From the NCBI GenBank assembly GCA_964637565.1, contig CAZWTY010000037.1, positions 1 through 35,533 of the forward strand: a DNA stretch of 35,533 bases. Direction: 5' to 3'. Each line of letters opens with the position of its first letter. Positions within the stretch are counted from its first letter, which is position 1. The notes under the pieces are model-generated. The model made no database searches. It saw nothing but the letters and a program-made list of their open reading frames with translations, and had not been told where the DNA came from. The DNA comes from DYJE01 sp964637565 (GTDB lineage: Bacteria > Desulfobacterota > Desulfobacteria > Desulfobacterales > Desulfolunaceae). This document shows positions 1-7,704 of the stretch, one piece after another. The translations under genes were made by a program, and so were the position numbers.

Positions 1-24
1 AATCCATGAAACCGGCTGATTTTT

Positions 25-642
25 ATGGGCTGGCTGTTTCACCGGGAATTGCTGTGGCAATATCCTTTACCCGTTTTACGTGAATTGCTATTAAACGCTA
101 TTATTCATAAAGATTATCGCGATCCGACTGATGTTATCATCAAGATGTTCGATGAGCATGTTGAATTTATTAATCCTGGTGAATTGTTTGGTAAACTTAA
201 ACTGGAGGCGTTGCATACAGATTTTTACCGCGCTTCACACAGAAATAAGCTTTTGGCCGAAGCGTTTTATCTGATCGGCGAGGTTGAAAAGTATGGGACA
301 GGATTTATTCGAATTCGAAATCACCTTAAGGATGATTATTCGAATATGAGACTTGTCTTGGGTAGTGATTCCGGCGTGTTTCGTGTTTCATTCGGGGCTT
401 TAGTCCCTTTCAAAGAAACCGCCCCCGAAAATACCAGAGAGCGTATCGTTCAGTTGCTGAAAATGAACCCACACCTGACAAAAAATGATTTGATGGATAA
501 TTTACAAAAAGCCAGTGGAACCATCAAAGAGCATATTCGAATACTGAAAAAAGGGGGACGTATTAAGCGCGTTGGGCCTGATAAAGGTGGGCATTGGGAA
601 GTTGTTGATGTTGGAGGTCGGAGGTCTGATGGCGGAGGGTAG
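25..642 (+). CDS. C-terminal part of a COG2865-type ATP-binding/HTH protein (truncated)
   Basis: The 205 residues match the second half of the AlbA_2/HATPase_c_4 regulators often annotated as ATP-binding or RecG-like proteins. An ATPase N-box is seen near residues 21-31 (ELLLNAIIHKDY). It is followed by a glycine-containing INPGEL motif near 49-54 and a YGTGFIRI motif near 89-96. A winged-helix segment lies near 139-190. Family members are usually 400-500 residues with an N-terminal AlbA_2 domain, which is missing here. The frame is closed by TGA at 7-9, and the ATG at 25 has no ribosome-binding site. This is therefore probably a 5'-truncated or frameshifted gene rather than a complete one. 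The last residues (GGRRSDGGG) are encoded by the heptad repeat that follows, so the original stop may also have been lost. Family assignment is fairly sure; function is not. Confidence 0.6.
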   Translation: MGWLFHRELLWQYPLPVLRELLLNAIIHKDYRDPTDVIIKMFDEHVEFINPGELFGKLKLEALHTDFYRASHRNKLLAEAFYLIGEVEKYGTGFIRIRNHLKDDYSNMRLVLGSDSGVFRVSFGALVPFKETAPENTRERIVQLLKMNPHLTKNDLMDNLQKASGTIKEHIRILKKGGRIKRVGPDKGGHWEVVDVGGRRSDGGG

Positions 643-657
643 AGGTCGGTAGTCCGA
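613..657. repeat. Heptad-type GAGGTCG repeat, copy 1
   Basis: Units resembling GGAGGTC/AGAGGTC occur several times, spaced in steps of about seven bases. The same unit recurs at 1412-1450 and 1855-1897. This copy overlaps the 3' end of the truncated ATP-binding protein gene. Confidence 0.7.
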
Positions 658-681
658 TTTTTTTTGTGATGGGATATACAA

Positions 682-710
682 TTGACATATCTCTGTGGCG
701 GGTATATAAT
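682..710 (+). promoter_or_regulatory. Consensus sigma-70 promoter for vapBC
   Basis: TTGACA at 682-687 and TATAAT at 705-710 are both exact consensus hexamers with a 17-base spacer. The imperfect palindrome TATATAATCGTTGATATA starts at 703 and covers the -10 box. It is a plausible site for autorepression by the VapBC complex, as is usual for this family (inference). Confidence 0.85.
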
Positions 711-770
711 CGTTGATATAAACAGATGAGTCGTTGCTATGAATAAATAATAATATTAAGAGGTGTTGGC

Positions 771-1007
771 ATGCCCCATATACAAACCAAACTTTTTAAT
801 AATAACAGGAGTCAGGCTGTTCGCTTACCTAAAATAGTAGCTTTTCCTGAGTCGATTACAGATGTTGAAATTACAGCAATTGGCAACAGACGTGTGATTA
901 CTCCGGTTGGACAATCATGGGATGACTGGTTTGATGAGTCAGGTGTTTCGAGTGATTTTATGGTAAATAGGAAACAACCCGAAGATCAGATTCGCGAGTC
1001 TCTGTAA
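771..1007 (+). CDS. vapB: VapB-family antitoxin
   Basis: This 78-residue protein has the VapB/VagC-type beta-barrel DNA-binding N-terminus (NNRSQAVRLPK near residues 12-22). It also has the typical VITPVGQSWDDWFD segment, which leads into a toxin-binding tail. Antitoxins of this family neutralise the PIN-domain toxin and repress their own promoter. The ATG has an AAGAGGTG ribosome-binding site just upstream. Its stop codon overlaps the start of vapC (TAATG), the usual translational coupling for this pair. Length and context are normal for the family. Confidence 0.9.
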   Translation: MPHIQTKLFNNNRSQAVRLPKIVAFPESITDVEITAIGNRRVITPVGQSWDDWFDESGVSSDFMVNRKQPEDQIRESL

Positions 1008-1405
1008 TGCTGAAGTATATGCTCGATACAAATATTGTTATTTATACTATGAAAAACCGTCCCGACCATATGAAAAAGGTTTTTAATCTGCATCATGGCC
1101 AAATGTGTATTTCAGCGATAACTTTGGGAGAGTTAGTGTTTGGTGCAGAACATTCACAACAGGTGGAACGAAATTTGATAGATATTGAGAAAATGGTATC
1201 TCGGCTTAATGTGCTGCCTTTTGATGATAAAGCAGCATATCATTTTGGGCAGGTACGGGCAGAATTGTATAGTATTGGCAAACCCATAGGACCTTACGAT
1301 ATGATGATAGCTGGTCATGCCCGTTCTTCAGGATTAAAACTGGTGACAAATAATATCAAAGAATTTGAACGGGTGCAGGGGCTTCAGGTTGAAAATTGGA
1401 CATAA
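1007..1405 (+). CDS. vapC: VapC-family PIN-domain ribonuclease toxin
   Basis: The 132-residue protein is a complete PIN domain. The first acidic residue is in LDTN (D7), the second is in the LGELVFGAE helix, and the third is in GPYDMMIAGHA. The closing LVTNNIKEFERVQGLQVENW segment is characteristic of VapC. Known family members are Mg-dependent endoribonucleases that cut tRNA or rRNA. The gene overlaps vapB by one base. All key acidic residues are present, so the toxin looks active. The target cannot be told from sequence. Confidence 0.93.
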   Translation: MLKYMLDTNIVIYTMKNRPDHMKKVFNLHHGQMCISAITLGELVFGAEHSQQVERNLIDIEKMVSRLNVLPFDDKAAYHFGQVRAELYSIGKPIGPYDMMIAGHARSSGLKLVTNNIKEFERVQGLQVENWT

Positions 1406-1411
1406 AGCAGG

Positions 1412-1450
1412 CGAGGTCTGAGGTCGGATCTCTGACCTCTGGTCTCTGAA
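1412..1450. repeat. Heptad-type GAGGTCG inverted repeat, copy 2
   Basis: GAGGTCT and GAGGTCG units on the left are answered by GACCTCT and GGTCTC on the right, so the stretch can fold back as a hairpin. It sits directly between vapC and the four-helix-bundle gene. Confidence 0.75.
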
Positions 1451-1466
1451 TTAATGCTAAAATGGA

Positions 1467-1856
1467 ATGAACGCTGGTACGCAGATTAATTCGGCCAAGG
1501 ATTTGAATGTTTACAAGAAAGCTTATGCTCTTTCCATGGAGATTTTTAAACTTTCACGAAGTTGGCCGGCTGAAGAGAAATATTCGTTGATTGATCAAAT
1601 ACGGAGATCTTCACGTTCCGTATGTGCGAACTTGAGAGAGGCCTGGGCGAAACGCCGGTATGAGGCCCACTTTGTCAGTAAATTAACTGACTGTGATGGT
1701 GAGAATTCTGAGACCGATACCTGGCTCGACTGTGCCAGAGATTGTAATTACATATCTGATGATCAACATGCGTATCTCACAGGTGAAGCCGAAGCTGTGG
1801 GGCGGATGCTTGGTAAAATGCTGAAAGATCCGGGTGCGTTTTTGTTAAAGAACTGA
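1467..1856 (+). CDS. Four-helix-bundle protein (S23/Avd-like family)
   Basis: The 129-residue protein has the family signatures DLNVYKKAYALSMEIFKLS near residues 13-31, DQIRRSSRSVCANLREAW near 43-60, and KRRYEAHFVSKL. The fold is the four-helix bundle first seen in proteins encoded by 23S rRNA intervening sequences, and it is related to the Avd accessory protein of diversity-generating retroelements. No reverse transcriptase or template/variable repeat pair is visible here, so it appears as a stand-alone copy. Most family members read ANIAEGW where this one has ANLREAW. It is flanked on both sides by heptad-type repeats. Molecular role unknown. Confidence 0.85.
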   Translation: MNAGTQINSAKDLNVYKKAYALSMEIFKLSRSWPAEEKYSLIDQIRRSSRSVCANLREAWAKRRYEAHFVSKLTDCDGENSETDTWLDCARDCNYISDDQHAYLTGEAEAVGRMLGKMLKDPGAFLLKN

Positions 1857-1897
1857 AGTCGGAGGTCGGACTTCTGCCCTCTGACTTCCGGCCTCCG
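1855..1897. repeat. Heptad-type repeat, copy 3
   Basis: GAAGTCGGAGGTCGGA is followed by TGACTTCCGGCCTCC, giving an imperfect inverted repeat built from the same seven-base unit as the other two copies. It begins at the stop codon of the four-helix-bundle gene. Confidence 0.75.
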
Positions 1898-1928
1898 TAT
1901 TGACAATGGGAAAAAGAGTGATGGGGCT

Positions 1929-2884
1929 ATGCAAGGTATTATCGTTGTTTTCGTCTGTTTGTTGACTGGAGGGCTGGGGGCCTGGGCCATCCAAAGATAT
2001 GGTTTTAAGCTTGGCATTGTTGATGTGCCGAATGAGCGAAGCTCTCATGATAATGTGATCCCAAAGGGCGGCGGAATCGGTATTCTGGCCGCCTTTGTTT
2101 TTTGTTCGTTGTATTTGGGTGTTTCAAAATCGTTTTGGATTAGTGAGTTGTTTTGGCCCTGGTCAGCTTTGTTGGGGACCGCCTGGATATCAGGCCAAGG
2201 ACCAGGCTGGTGGTTCAGTTTGGTTGTGGGCTGGTGTTTTTAATGGGGTTGATGTCGATGCGTGATACGCATCTCATGGGGTCTCTTCTGCTTGCCTCTT
2301 TGAGTGTGTTTATTGTTGGGACCGCTAATTTCTATAATTTCATGGACGGGATCAACGGCATTGCGGGCATCACGGGTGTGGTTGGTTTTCTTCTGCTTGC
2401 GGTTTATGGGCATGGGGCGGGGAGCGACTCTGTTTATAATGTTCTCTCGGTTGCAATGGCCAGTTCGTGCGCGGGTTTCCTTCCCTTTAATATTCCACGG
2501 GCCAAGGTTTTCATGGGCGATGTTGGGAGTGTTTTGTTGGGATTTGTTTTTGCCTGTTTAGTGGTTCTTTTGTCCGCGAGTTTTTTTGATTTTATTTGTA
2601 TGACAGCTTTTCTTTTTCCCTTTTACGCTGATGAACTGACGACCATGGCAATCCGAATTCGAGATGGGGACAAATTGTCACAAGCCCATCGAAAACATGT
2701 CTACCAGCTTCTTGCCAATGAATACGGAATCGATCACTGGAAAGTGTCACTGGGTTATGGGGTTGTCCAACTGGTTATCGGATGTGTTGTGTTTGTAATT
2801 CGTAACAATGACTTAGCTTCATTGTTATCGTTTCTCGCAGTATGTTTTTTTTTTTGTTCTGTTTTCTGTGGGCATACGTTTTAA
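1929..2884 (+). pseudogene. Frameshifted WecA/MraY-like sugar-1-phosphate transferase
   Basis: Two overlapping frames together make one polytopic glycosyltransferase-4 family protein. The family moves a sugar-1-phosphate from a UDP-sugar to undecaprenyl phosphate, the first step of O-antigen or exopolysaccharide assembly. The first frame (1929 to about 2160) carries the N-terminal helix and the NVIPKGGGIGI motif. The second (from about 2153) carries NFYNFMDGINGIAG, PRAKVFMGDVGSVLLGF and the HRKHVYQLL loop. The frames join near 2150-2160, so one base is missing or two are extra. The usual DD of the Mg-binding loop reads GD (SFVGDRLDI), which also suggests decay. A run of eleven T residues (2845-2855) lies near the 3' end. 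A sequencing error could explain the frameshift but not the missing Asp. Confidence 0.8.
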
Positions 2885-3088
2885 AATTACCAAAAAGGGT
2901 TTATTGTAACTTGATTTCAGACAGCTCTCATACATTCAAAACTGTATTAGTTTTTTATGAATATCAATTTAAGTTGATTATGTGCTTAACTTTATTTAAA
3001 ATGCCAAAACATTTCACCTATAAATTCACGTATGCAAAGCCCGCGTTTAATTCAGTAATGTTTGATAAATGACAGTTGGGTTGATTTT
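2885..3088. other. AT-rich intergenic stretch
   Basis: About 200 bases, very AT-rich, between the broken transferase and the CapD-like gene. Short open frames here have no recognisable protein features, and no clear promoter or terminator was seen. Confidence 0.5.
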
Positions 3089-4954
3089 ATGAAAAAAATC
3101 CGCTTGTACAGAAATCTGATAGCTATTTTGCTTTTGGATGTGGTTGCCATTTCCTTGTCCTATTTCGCTGCTCATCTGGTCCGGTTCGATTTCAGGTTGA
3201 GCCCGTCCCAGTACGATCTTATTCTCAAGACCCTTCCCATGGTTCTGTCGGTGAAGATCCTTTTCTTTTTCCTGTTCAATCTTTACAGGGGAATGTGGCG
3301 GTTCACGAGTATCCGTGACGTGATGAACATCTTCACGGCGTCGGTGGTTAGTTTCTGTTTTATCGTGGGAACCCTGTTGATCTACAACCGTTTTGTGGGA
3401 TTTTCCCGTTCGGTCTTTATTATGGACCTCTGCTTCACCATTTTGACCATTGCAGGGGCGCGGCTGATGGTCAGGATGTTCTACGAGCATTACGGTAACC
3501 TGTTTTCGAAAGGGGACGAGGACGAACCCAAACCCAAAAGGCTTTTGATCATTGGCGCAGGGTCCATGGGAGAAAAGATCTTCCGGCTGATCCGTGACAG
3601 TGCCGGGAAAAAATACATTGTGGTGGGTTTTCTCGACGACCATCCGGTCAAGATCGGTAAGCTGATCCATGGTGTGAAGGTGCTGGGGAAAATCAGTGAT
3701 ATCAGAACCATCTCCGAGAAAATTGGGGCTGAGGAAGCCCTGATCTCGATCACCACCGCCACATCTGAAGAGATGCGAACCATTGTGAAGCACTGCAAGA
3801 AAAGCGGCCTGTCGTTCAAGACCCTTCCGGGGCCCGATGAAATGGTCAACGGGAATTATTCCCTGGGCTCCATCCGGGAGGTGTCCTACGCCGACCTCTT
3901 AGGACGCCAGGATGTTCGGCTCGATGAGGCGAGAATAGGGAAATATATCAAGGGTCATGTGGTTCTTGTGACCGGCGCGGGCGGCTCCATCGGTTCGGAG
4001 CTTTGCCGGCAGATCTGTAAATTCAAACCTGCGCTGATCCTTTTGTATGAAAGGGCGGAAAGCCCTCTGTATGAAATTGACCTGGAGTTGAAGACCCGTT
4101 ACAAGGATGTCAAGGTTATTCCCATTCTCGCGGATATTCAGAACATGACCCAGCTTGAACGGGTGTTCGAGGAATACAGGCCCGAGATCGTTTTTCATGC
4201 GGCGGCTTACAAGCATGTGCCCATGCTGGAATTTCACGCCTGGAAAGCGGTCCGGAACAATATTATGGGTACGTTCAACCTGGCGGAGTGCGCGACGAAA
4301 TTCGATGTGGATCGCTTTGTTTTCGTGTCGACCGACAAGGCCGTGAGACCCACTAATGTGATGGGAGCCACGAAACGGATCGCGGAAATCCTGATCCAGA
4401 ACCAGGAGTATTACAAGAAATGCCGCACGAAGTTCATGATTGTCCGTTTCGGCAATGTGGTGGGAAGCGCCGGAAGTGTGTTGCCTTTGTTCAAGAGGCA
4501 GATTGAAAAAGGCGGGCCGGTGACGGTCACCCATCCGGAAGTCACCCGGTATTTCATGACCATTCCCGAAGCGGCCCAGCTGATCCTCCAGGCTGGGGCC
4601 ATGGGCGAGGGCGGCGAAATCTTCATTCTGGACATGGGAGATCCCATTAAGATCGACCATATCGCACGGGATTTGATCCGTCTTTCGGGTCTTGAACCAG
4701 ATGCAGACATCCAGATCGATTATGTGGGCTTGCGACCCGGTGAAAAACTCTATGAGGAACTGATCACCGAAGGAGAGGGAATTGTGAAGACGGAGCACAA
4801 GAAAATTATGGTGTTACGGGGCTCCCATCACAACCTCCAGATTCTGAACGGAAACATCGGGAAACTGGCGGCCCTTGCTGAAGACCAGGATACCGAGGCG
4901 ATCATTGAACGGTTGAGGGAGATCGTTCCGGAGTACAGTCCTGTGAGGCATTGA
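3089..4954 (+). CDS. CapD/WbpM/PglF-like membrane nucleotide-sugar 4,6-dehydratase
   Basis: This 621-residue protein has the classic long-chain layout: about four N-terminal membrane helices (roughly residues 10-130), a Rossmann nucleotide-binding domain (LLIIGAGSMGEKIF near 150), and an extended SDR domain beginning with TGAGGSIGSEL near 294. The SDR catalytic region reads FVSTDKAVRPTNVMGATKR. The usual active-site Tyr is Met (M425 with K429), which is normal for large UDP-GlcNAc 4,6-dehydratases such as WbpM. These enzymes form UDP-4-keto-6-deoxy sugars for O-antigen or glycan synthesis at the inner membrane. A TTG at 3062 would add nine residues; ATG 3089 was chosen, although neither has a good ribosome-binding site. 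It sits between the initiating transferase and the rhamnose operon. Exact substrate uncertain. Confidence 0.92.
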   Translation: MKKIRLYRNLIAILLLDVVAISLSYFAAHLVRFDFRLSPSQYDLILKTLPMVLSVKILFFFLFNLYRGMWRFTSIRDVMNIFTASVVSFCFIVGTLLIYNRFVGFSRSVFIMDLCFTILTIAGARLMVRMFYEHYGNLFSKGDEDEPKPKRLLIIGAGSMGEKIFRLIRDSAGKKYIVVGFLDDHPVKIGKLIHGVKVLGKISDIRTISEKIGAEEALISITTATSEEMRTIVKHCKKSGLSFKTLPGPDEMVNGNYSLGSIREVSYADLLGRQDVRLDEARIGKYIKGHVVLVTGAGGSIGSELCRQICKFKPALILLYERAESPLYEIDLELKTRYKDVKVIPILADIQNMTQLERVFEEYRPEIVFHAAAYKHVPMLEFHAWKAVRNNIMGTFNLAECATKFDVDRFVFVSTDKAVRPTNVMGATKRIAEILIQNQEYYKKCRTKFMIVRFGNVVGSAGSVLPLFKRQIEKGGPVTVTHPEVTRYFMTIPEAAQLILQAGAMGEGGEIFILDMGDPIKIDHIARDLIRLSGLEPDADIQIDYVGLRPGEKLYEELITEGEGIVKTEHKKIMVLRGSHHNLQILNGNIGKLAALAEDQDTEAIIERLREIVPEYSPVRH

Positions 4955-4990
4955 TGATGGGTTGGTTCTGGTGACTGTGTCTTTCTTTGG

Positions 4991-5043
4991 TTCGCCGGGT
5001 TGAACCCGACAATGGGTGCCGAGTGCAACTCGGCGTTCCCATG
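4991..5043 (+). repeat. Double-hairpin repeat, copy 1
   Basis: Two adjacent palindromes are seen: CGGGTTGAACCCG (4996-5008) and GCCGAGTGCAACTCGGC (5018-5034), followed by GTTCCC. The same pair occurs in reverse orientation at 8964-9016. Confidence 0.85.
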
Positions 5044-5083
5044 TTTCGTTTTTATAAAAAGTTATCAAATCCTGCAAATCGCC

Positions 5084-5119
5084 AAAGTCCTGATCATAGC
5101 TGTGACAGGACTTTTTTTT
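5084..5119 (+). terminator. Rho-independent terminator upstream of rfbB
   Basis: A nine-base-pair stem (AAAGTCCTG at 5084-5092 with CAGGACTTT at 5106-5114) runs into a T tract ending at 5119. It lies between the CapD-like gene and rfbB, so the rhamnose operon may be partly insulated from the upstream genes. Confidence 0.8.
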
Positions 5120-5157
5120 GTTTTGAAACCACAAAGAATATGAGGGAAAAGGAACCC

Positions 5158-6243
5158 ATGGATTATCAGACGCTGCTCGTGACTGGCGGAGCCGGGTTTA
5201 TTGGAACGAATTTCATTAAGAACACGTTAGAGAAGAACGATAGATATCGGATCGTTAATCTCGATGCTTTGACCTACGCCGGGAATTTGTCGAATCTGAG
5301 TGACGTGTCGGAGAAATATGGTGACCGATATTGTTTTGTCCATGGAAACATTGGCGACCAGGAACTTTTACGCCGAATTTTTTCTGAATGGAATTTTGAC
5401 GGGGTCATACACTTTGCTGCCGAATCTCATGTGGACAGGTCGATAACAGGCCCAGGCGCATTTGTCGAAACCAACATCAACGGGACGTTCAATCTCCTTG
5501 AAGCTGCGCTGAAGTTCTGGAAGGAAAAAGGGGAGACGGATTTTAAATTCGTTCATGTTTCCACCGATGAAGTTTACGGTAGCCTTGGGAAAGAGGGAAA
5601 ATTCACGGAATCAACACCCTACGATCCCTCCAGCCCTTATTCGGCATCAAAAGCAGCTTCGGACCATCTGGTCAAGGCTTATCACCGGACCTACGGACTG
5701 CCCGCTGTCGTGACCAATTGTTCGAATAACTACGGGCCTTACCAGTTTCCGGAAAAGCTGATCCCTCTCATGATTCTCAATATCCTCGAGGAGAAGCAAC
5801 TCCCGGTCTATGGTGACGGGAAAAATGTCAGGGACTGGTTGTATGTTCTGGATCACTGTGACGCGGTGCTCGAGGTTCTCGAAAAGGGGAGACCCGGAGA
5901 GACCTACAATATCGGTGGCAACTCTGAAAGGAAAAACATCGATATCGTCCATCAGCTTTGCGATATCCTGGATCGGAAGCTGGCCCGCACTGGAAAGAAT
6001 GAAAGTCGGGGCCTTATCCGCTTTGTGGAAGACAGGCCGGGACATGACCGGCGCTATGCCATCGACGCCTCAAAAATTCAAAGGGAACTGGGATGGCGTC
6101 CCCGATATTCATTCGATGAGGCCCTTGAAAAAACAGTGGATTGGTATCTGGAGCATCCTGAATGGGTCGAGTCTGTCAGGAGCGGTGAATACAGAAAATG
6201 GATGGACATGAATTACGGAAAAAGAAAGGGTGGTGTTGAATGA
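5158..6243 (+). CDS. rfbB: dTDP-glucose 4,6-dehydratase
   Basis: This 361-residue extended SDR enzyme converts dTDP-glucose to dTDP-4-keto-6-deoxyglucose, the second step of dTDP-L-rhamnose synthesis in the cytoplasm. Visible features are TGGAGFIGTNF near residues 9-19 (NAD binding), the TDE catalytic triplet (T136, D137, E138), and Y161/K165 in YSASK. Length is normal for RmlB. ATG 5158 was chosen because AAAGGAAC lies just before it. An in-frame ATG at 5140 and a longer open frame upstream run into the terminator and the repeat. The stop overlaps the rfbA start (ATGA). Confidence 0.97.
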   Translation: MDYQTLLVTGGAGFIGTNFIKNTLEKNDRYRIVNLDALTYAGNLSNLSDVSEKYGDRYCFVHGNIGDQELLRRIFSEWNFDGVIHFAAESHVDRSITGPGAFVETNINGTFNLLEAALKFWKEKGETDFKFVHVSTDEVYGSLGKEGKFTESTPYDPSSPYSASKAASDHLVKAYHRTYGLPAVVTNCSNNYGPYQFPEKLIPLMILNILEEKQLPVYGDGKNVRDWLYVLDHCDAVLEVLEKGRPGETYNIGGNSERKNIDIVHQLCDILDRKLARTGKNESRGLIRFVEDRPGHDRRYAIDASKIQRELGWRPRYSFDEALEKTVDWYLEHPEWVESVRSGEYRKWMDMNYGKRKGGVE

Positions 6244-7121
6244 AAGGTATTATTCTTGCCGGGGGTTCGGGAACACGGCTTTATCCCATTACTCAGGTAA
6301 TCAGCAAACAGCTTATTCCTGTTTATGACAAACCCATGATTTATTATCCTTTATCAGTTCTCATGCTGGCTGGGATTAGGGAAATTCTTCTGATTTCAAC
6401 ACCTAAAGACCTTCCAAATTTCAAAGAACTTCTGGGGGACGGATCCAAATGGGGAATAACATTATCTTACATGGAGCAACCAAAGCCTGAAGGAATCGCA
6501 CAGGCGTTTATTATTGGAAAGCCTTTTATAGGCGATGATTCCGTGTGCCTGATCCTTGGTGACAATATATTTTACGGTCACGGGATGACAGACCATATGG
6601 AAAAGGCCATGGAAAAACTTAAAGGCGGTGTGGTTTTCGGGTATTGGGTCAAAGATCCTGAAAGATACGGTGTGGTCGAATTCAATAAAGACGGCTCGAT
6701 ATCCGGTATCAAGGAAAAACCTGAAAAACCCCTTTCAAACTGGGCCGTCACGGGGCTTTATTTTTATGACAACAGGGTGGTTGATATCGCTTCGAACCTG
6801 AAACCTTCAAGCCGGGGCGAGCTGGAAATCACCGATGTGAACAACGCTTATTTTGAAAAAGGTGATCTTTGTGTCGAAAAACTTGGCCGTGGAATTGCCT
6901 GGCTTGATACTGGAACGCATAAAAGCCTGATTCAGGCTTCAAATTTTATCCAGACCATTGAAGAACGTCAGGGCTTAAAAGTGGCTTGTATCGAGGAAAT
7001 TGCTTACATAAAAGAATATATCGATGCAAAGCAGCTTGAAAAACTCGCCGAACCTTTGATGAAAAACGGCTATGGAAAATACCTGATGGATATTCTTAAA
7101 TACGATGGAAGGATGGCATGA
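6240..7121 (+). CDS. rfbA: Glucose-1-phosphate thymidylyltransferase
   Basis: The 293-residue protein catalyses the first step of dTDP-L-rhamnose synthesis, making dTDP-glucose from glucose-1-phosphate and dTTP. The nucleotidyltransferase signature GGSGTRLYPIT is at residues 8-18, followed by KQLIPVYDKPMIYYPLSVLM and the metal-site GDNIFYG segment. Length and motifs are those of RmlA. It overlaps rfbB by four bases and rfbC by four bases, so the three are almost certainly co-translated. Confidence 0.97.
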   Translation: MKGIILAGGSGTRLYPITQVISKQLIPVYDKPMIYYPLSVLMLAGIREILLISTPKDLPNFKELLGDGSKWGITLSYMEQPKPEGIAQAFIIGKPFIGDDSVCLILGDNIFYGHGMTDHMEKAMEKLKGGVVFGYWVKDPERYGVVEFNKDGSISGIKEKPEKPLSNWAVTGLYFYDNRVVDIASNLKPSSRGELEITDVNNAYFEKGDLCVEKLGRGIAWLDTGTHKSLIQASNFIQTIEERQGLKVACIEEIAYIKEYIDAKQLEKLAEPLMKNGYGKYLMDILKYDGRMA

Positions 7122-7675
7122 GACTGATTGACACAGAGCTGGAAGGGGTTGTGATTCTCGAACCCGATGTATTTGGAGATCATCGGGGATATTTCATGGA
7201 AGCTTACAACCGTAAACGGTACGAGACCGTGGGAATTATGAACGAGTTTGTTCAGGACAACATTTCGTTTTCAAATCGGGGAACCTTGCGGGGGCTTCAT
7301 TATCAACTCAACCGGCCCCAGGCGAAATTGGTTCAGGTTCTCAAAGGTGAGGTGTATGATGTGGCGGTTGATGTGAGGGCCGGTTCTCCGAGTTTTGGGC
7401 GTTGGGTTGGTGTGACGTTGTCGGAAACAAACAAGAGACAGCTTTTTATTCCCGAAGGGTTTGCCCATGGTTTTTGTGTGTTGAGCGATTCGGCCATGTT
7501 TTTTTACAAGTGCAGTGATTTTTACAGCCCTGATGATGAGCAGGGTATCTTATGGTCGGATTCTGATTTGGGCATTCCATGGCCTGTTGAAACTCCCAAG
7601 TTGTCCGACAAGGACAAGGCCTACGTTACGTTACGGCAGATGGAAATTAAAAATTTTCCTGCATACTCAAAATAA
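7118..7675 (+). CDS. rfbC: dTDP-4-dehydrorhamnose 3,5-epimerase
   Basis: The 185-residue cupin enzyme carries out the third step of dTDP-L-rhamnose synthesis. The RmlC signatures are present: FVQDNISFSNRGTLRGLHYQ (active-site His in the GLHYQ segment), DVAVDVRAGSPSFG, and the FYKCSDFYSPDDEQGI region with the conserved Tyr. Length is normal. Its start overlaps the rfbA stop (ATGA), and rfbD follows 29 bases later. Confidence 0.97.
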   Translation: MRLIDTELEGVVILEPDVFGDHRGYFMEAYNRKRYETVGIMNEFVQDNISFSNRGTLRGLHYQLNRPQAKLVQVLKGEVYDVAVDVRAGSPSFGRWVGVTLSETNKRQLFIPEGFAHGFCVLSDSAMFFYKCSDFYSPDDEQGILWSDSDLGIPWPVETPKLSDKDKAYVTLRQMEIKNFPAYSK

Positions 7676-7704
7676 AATCACCCGATATCTATGGGGAAAT
7701 ATAA

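Noticed and set aside
1467..1856. Diversity-generating retroelement, because of the Avd-like protein
   Set aside because: No reverse transcriptase and no template/variable repeat pair is visible in the window.
2842..3072. 76-codon open frame beginning at the poly-T run
   Set aside because: Composition reflects AT-rich DNA, and there is no start signal or domain.
3899..4798. 299-codon open frame antisense to the CapD-like gene
   Set aside because: The plus-strand protein is well conserved here, and the antisense translation has no family features.
5140..5160. Earlier ATG as the start of rfbB
   Set aside because: The AAAGGAAC ribosome-binding site lies between the two ATGs and fits the one at 5158; homologues begin there too.
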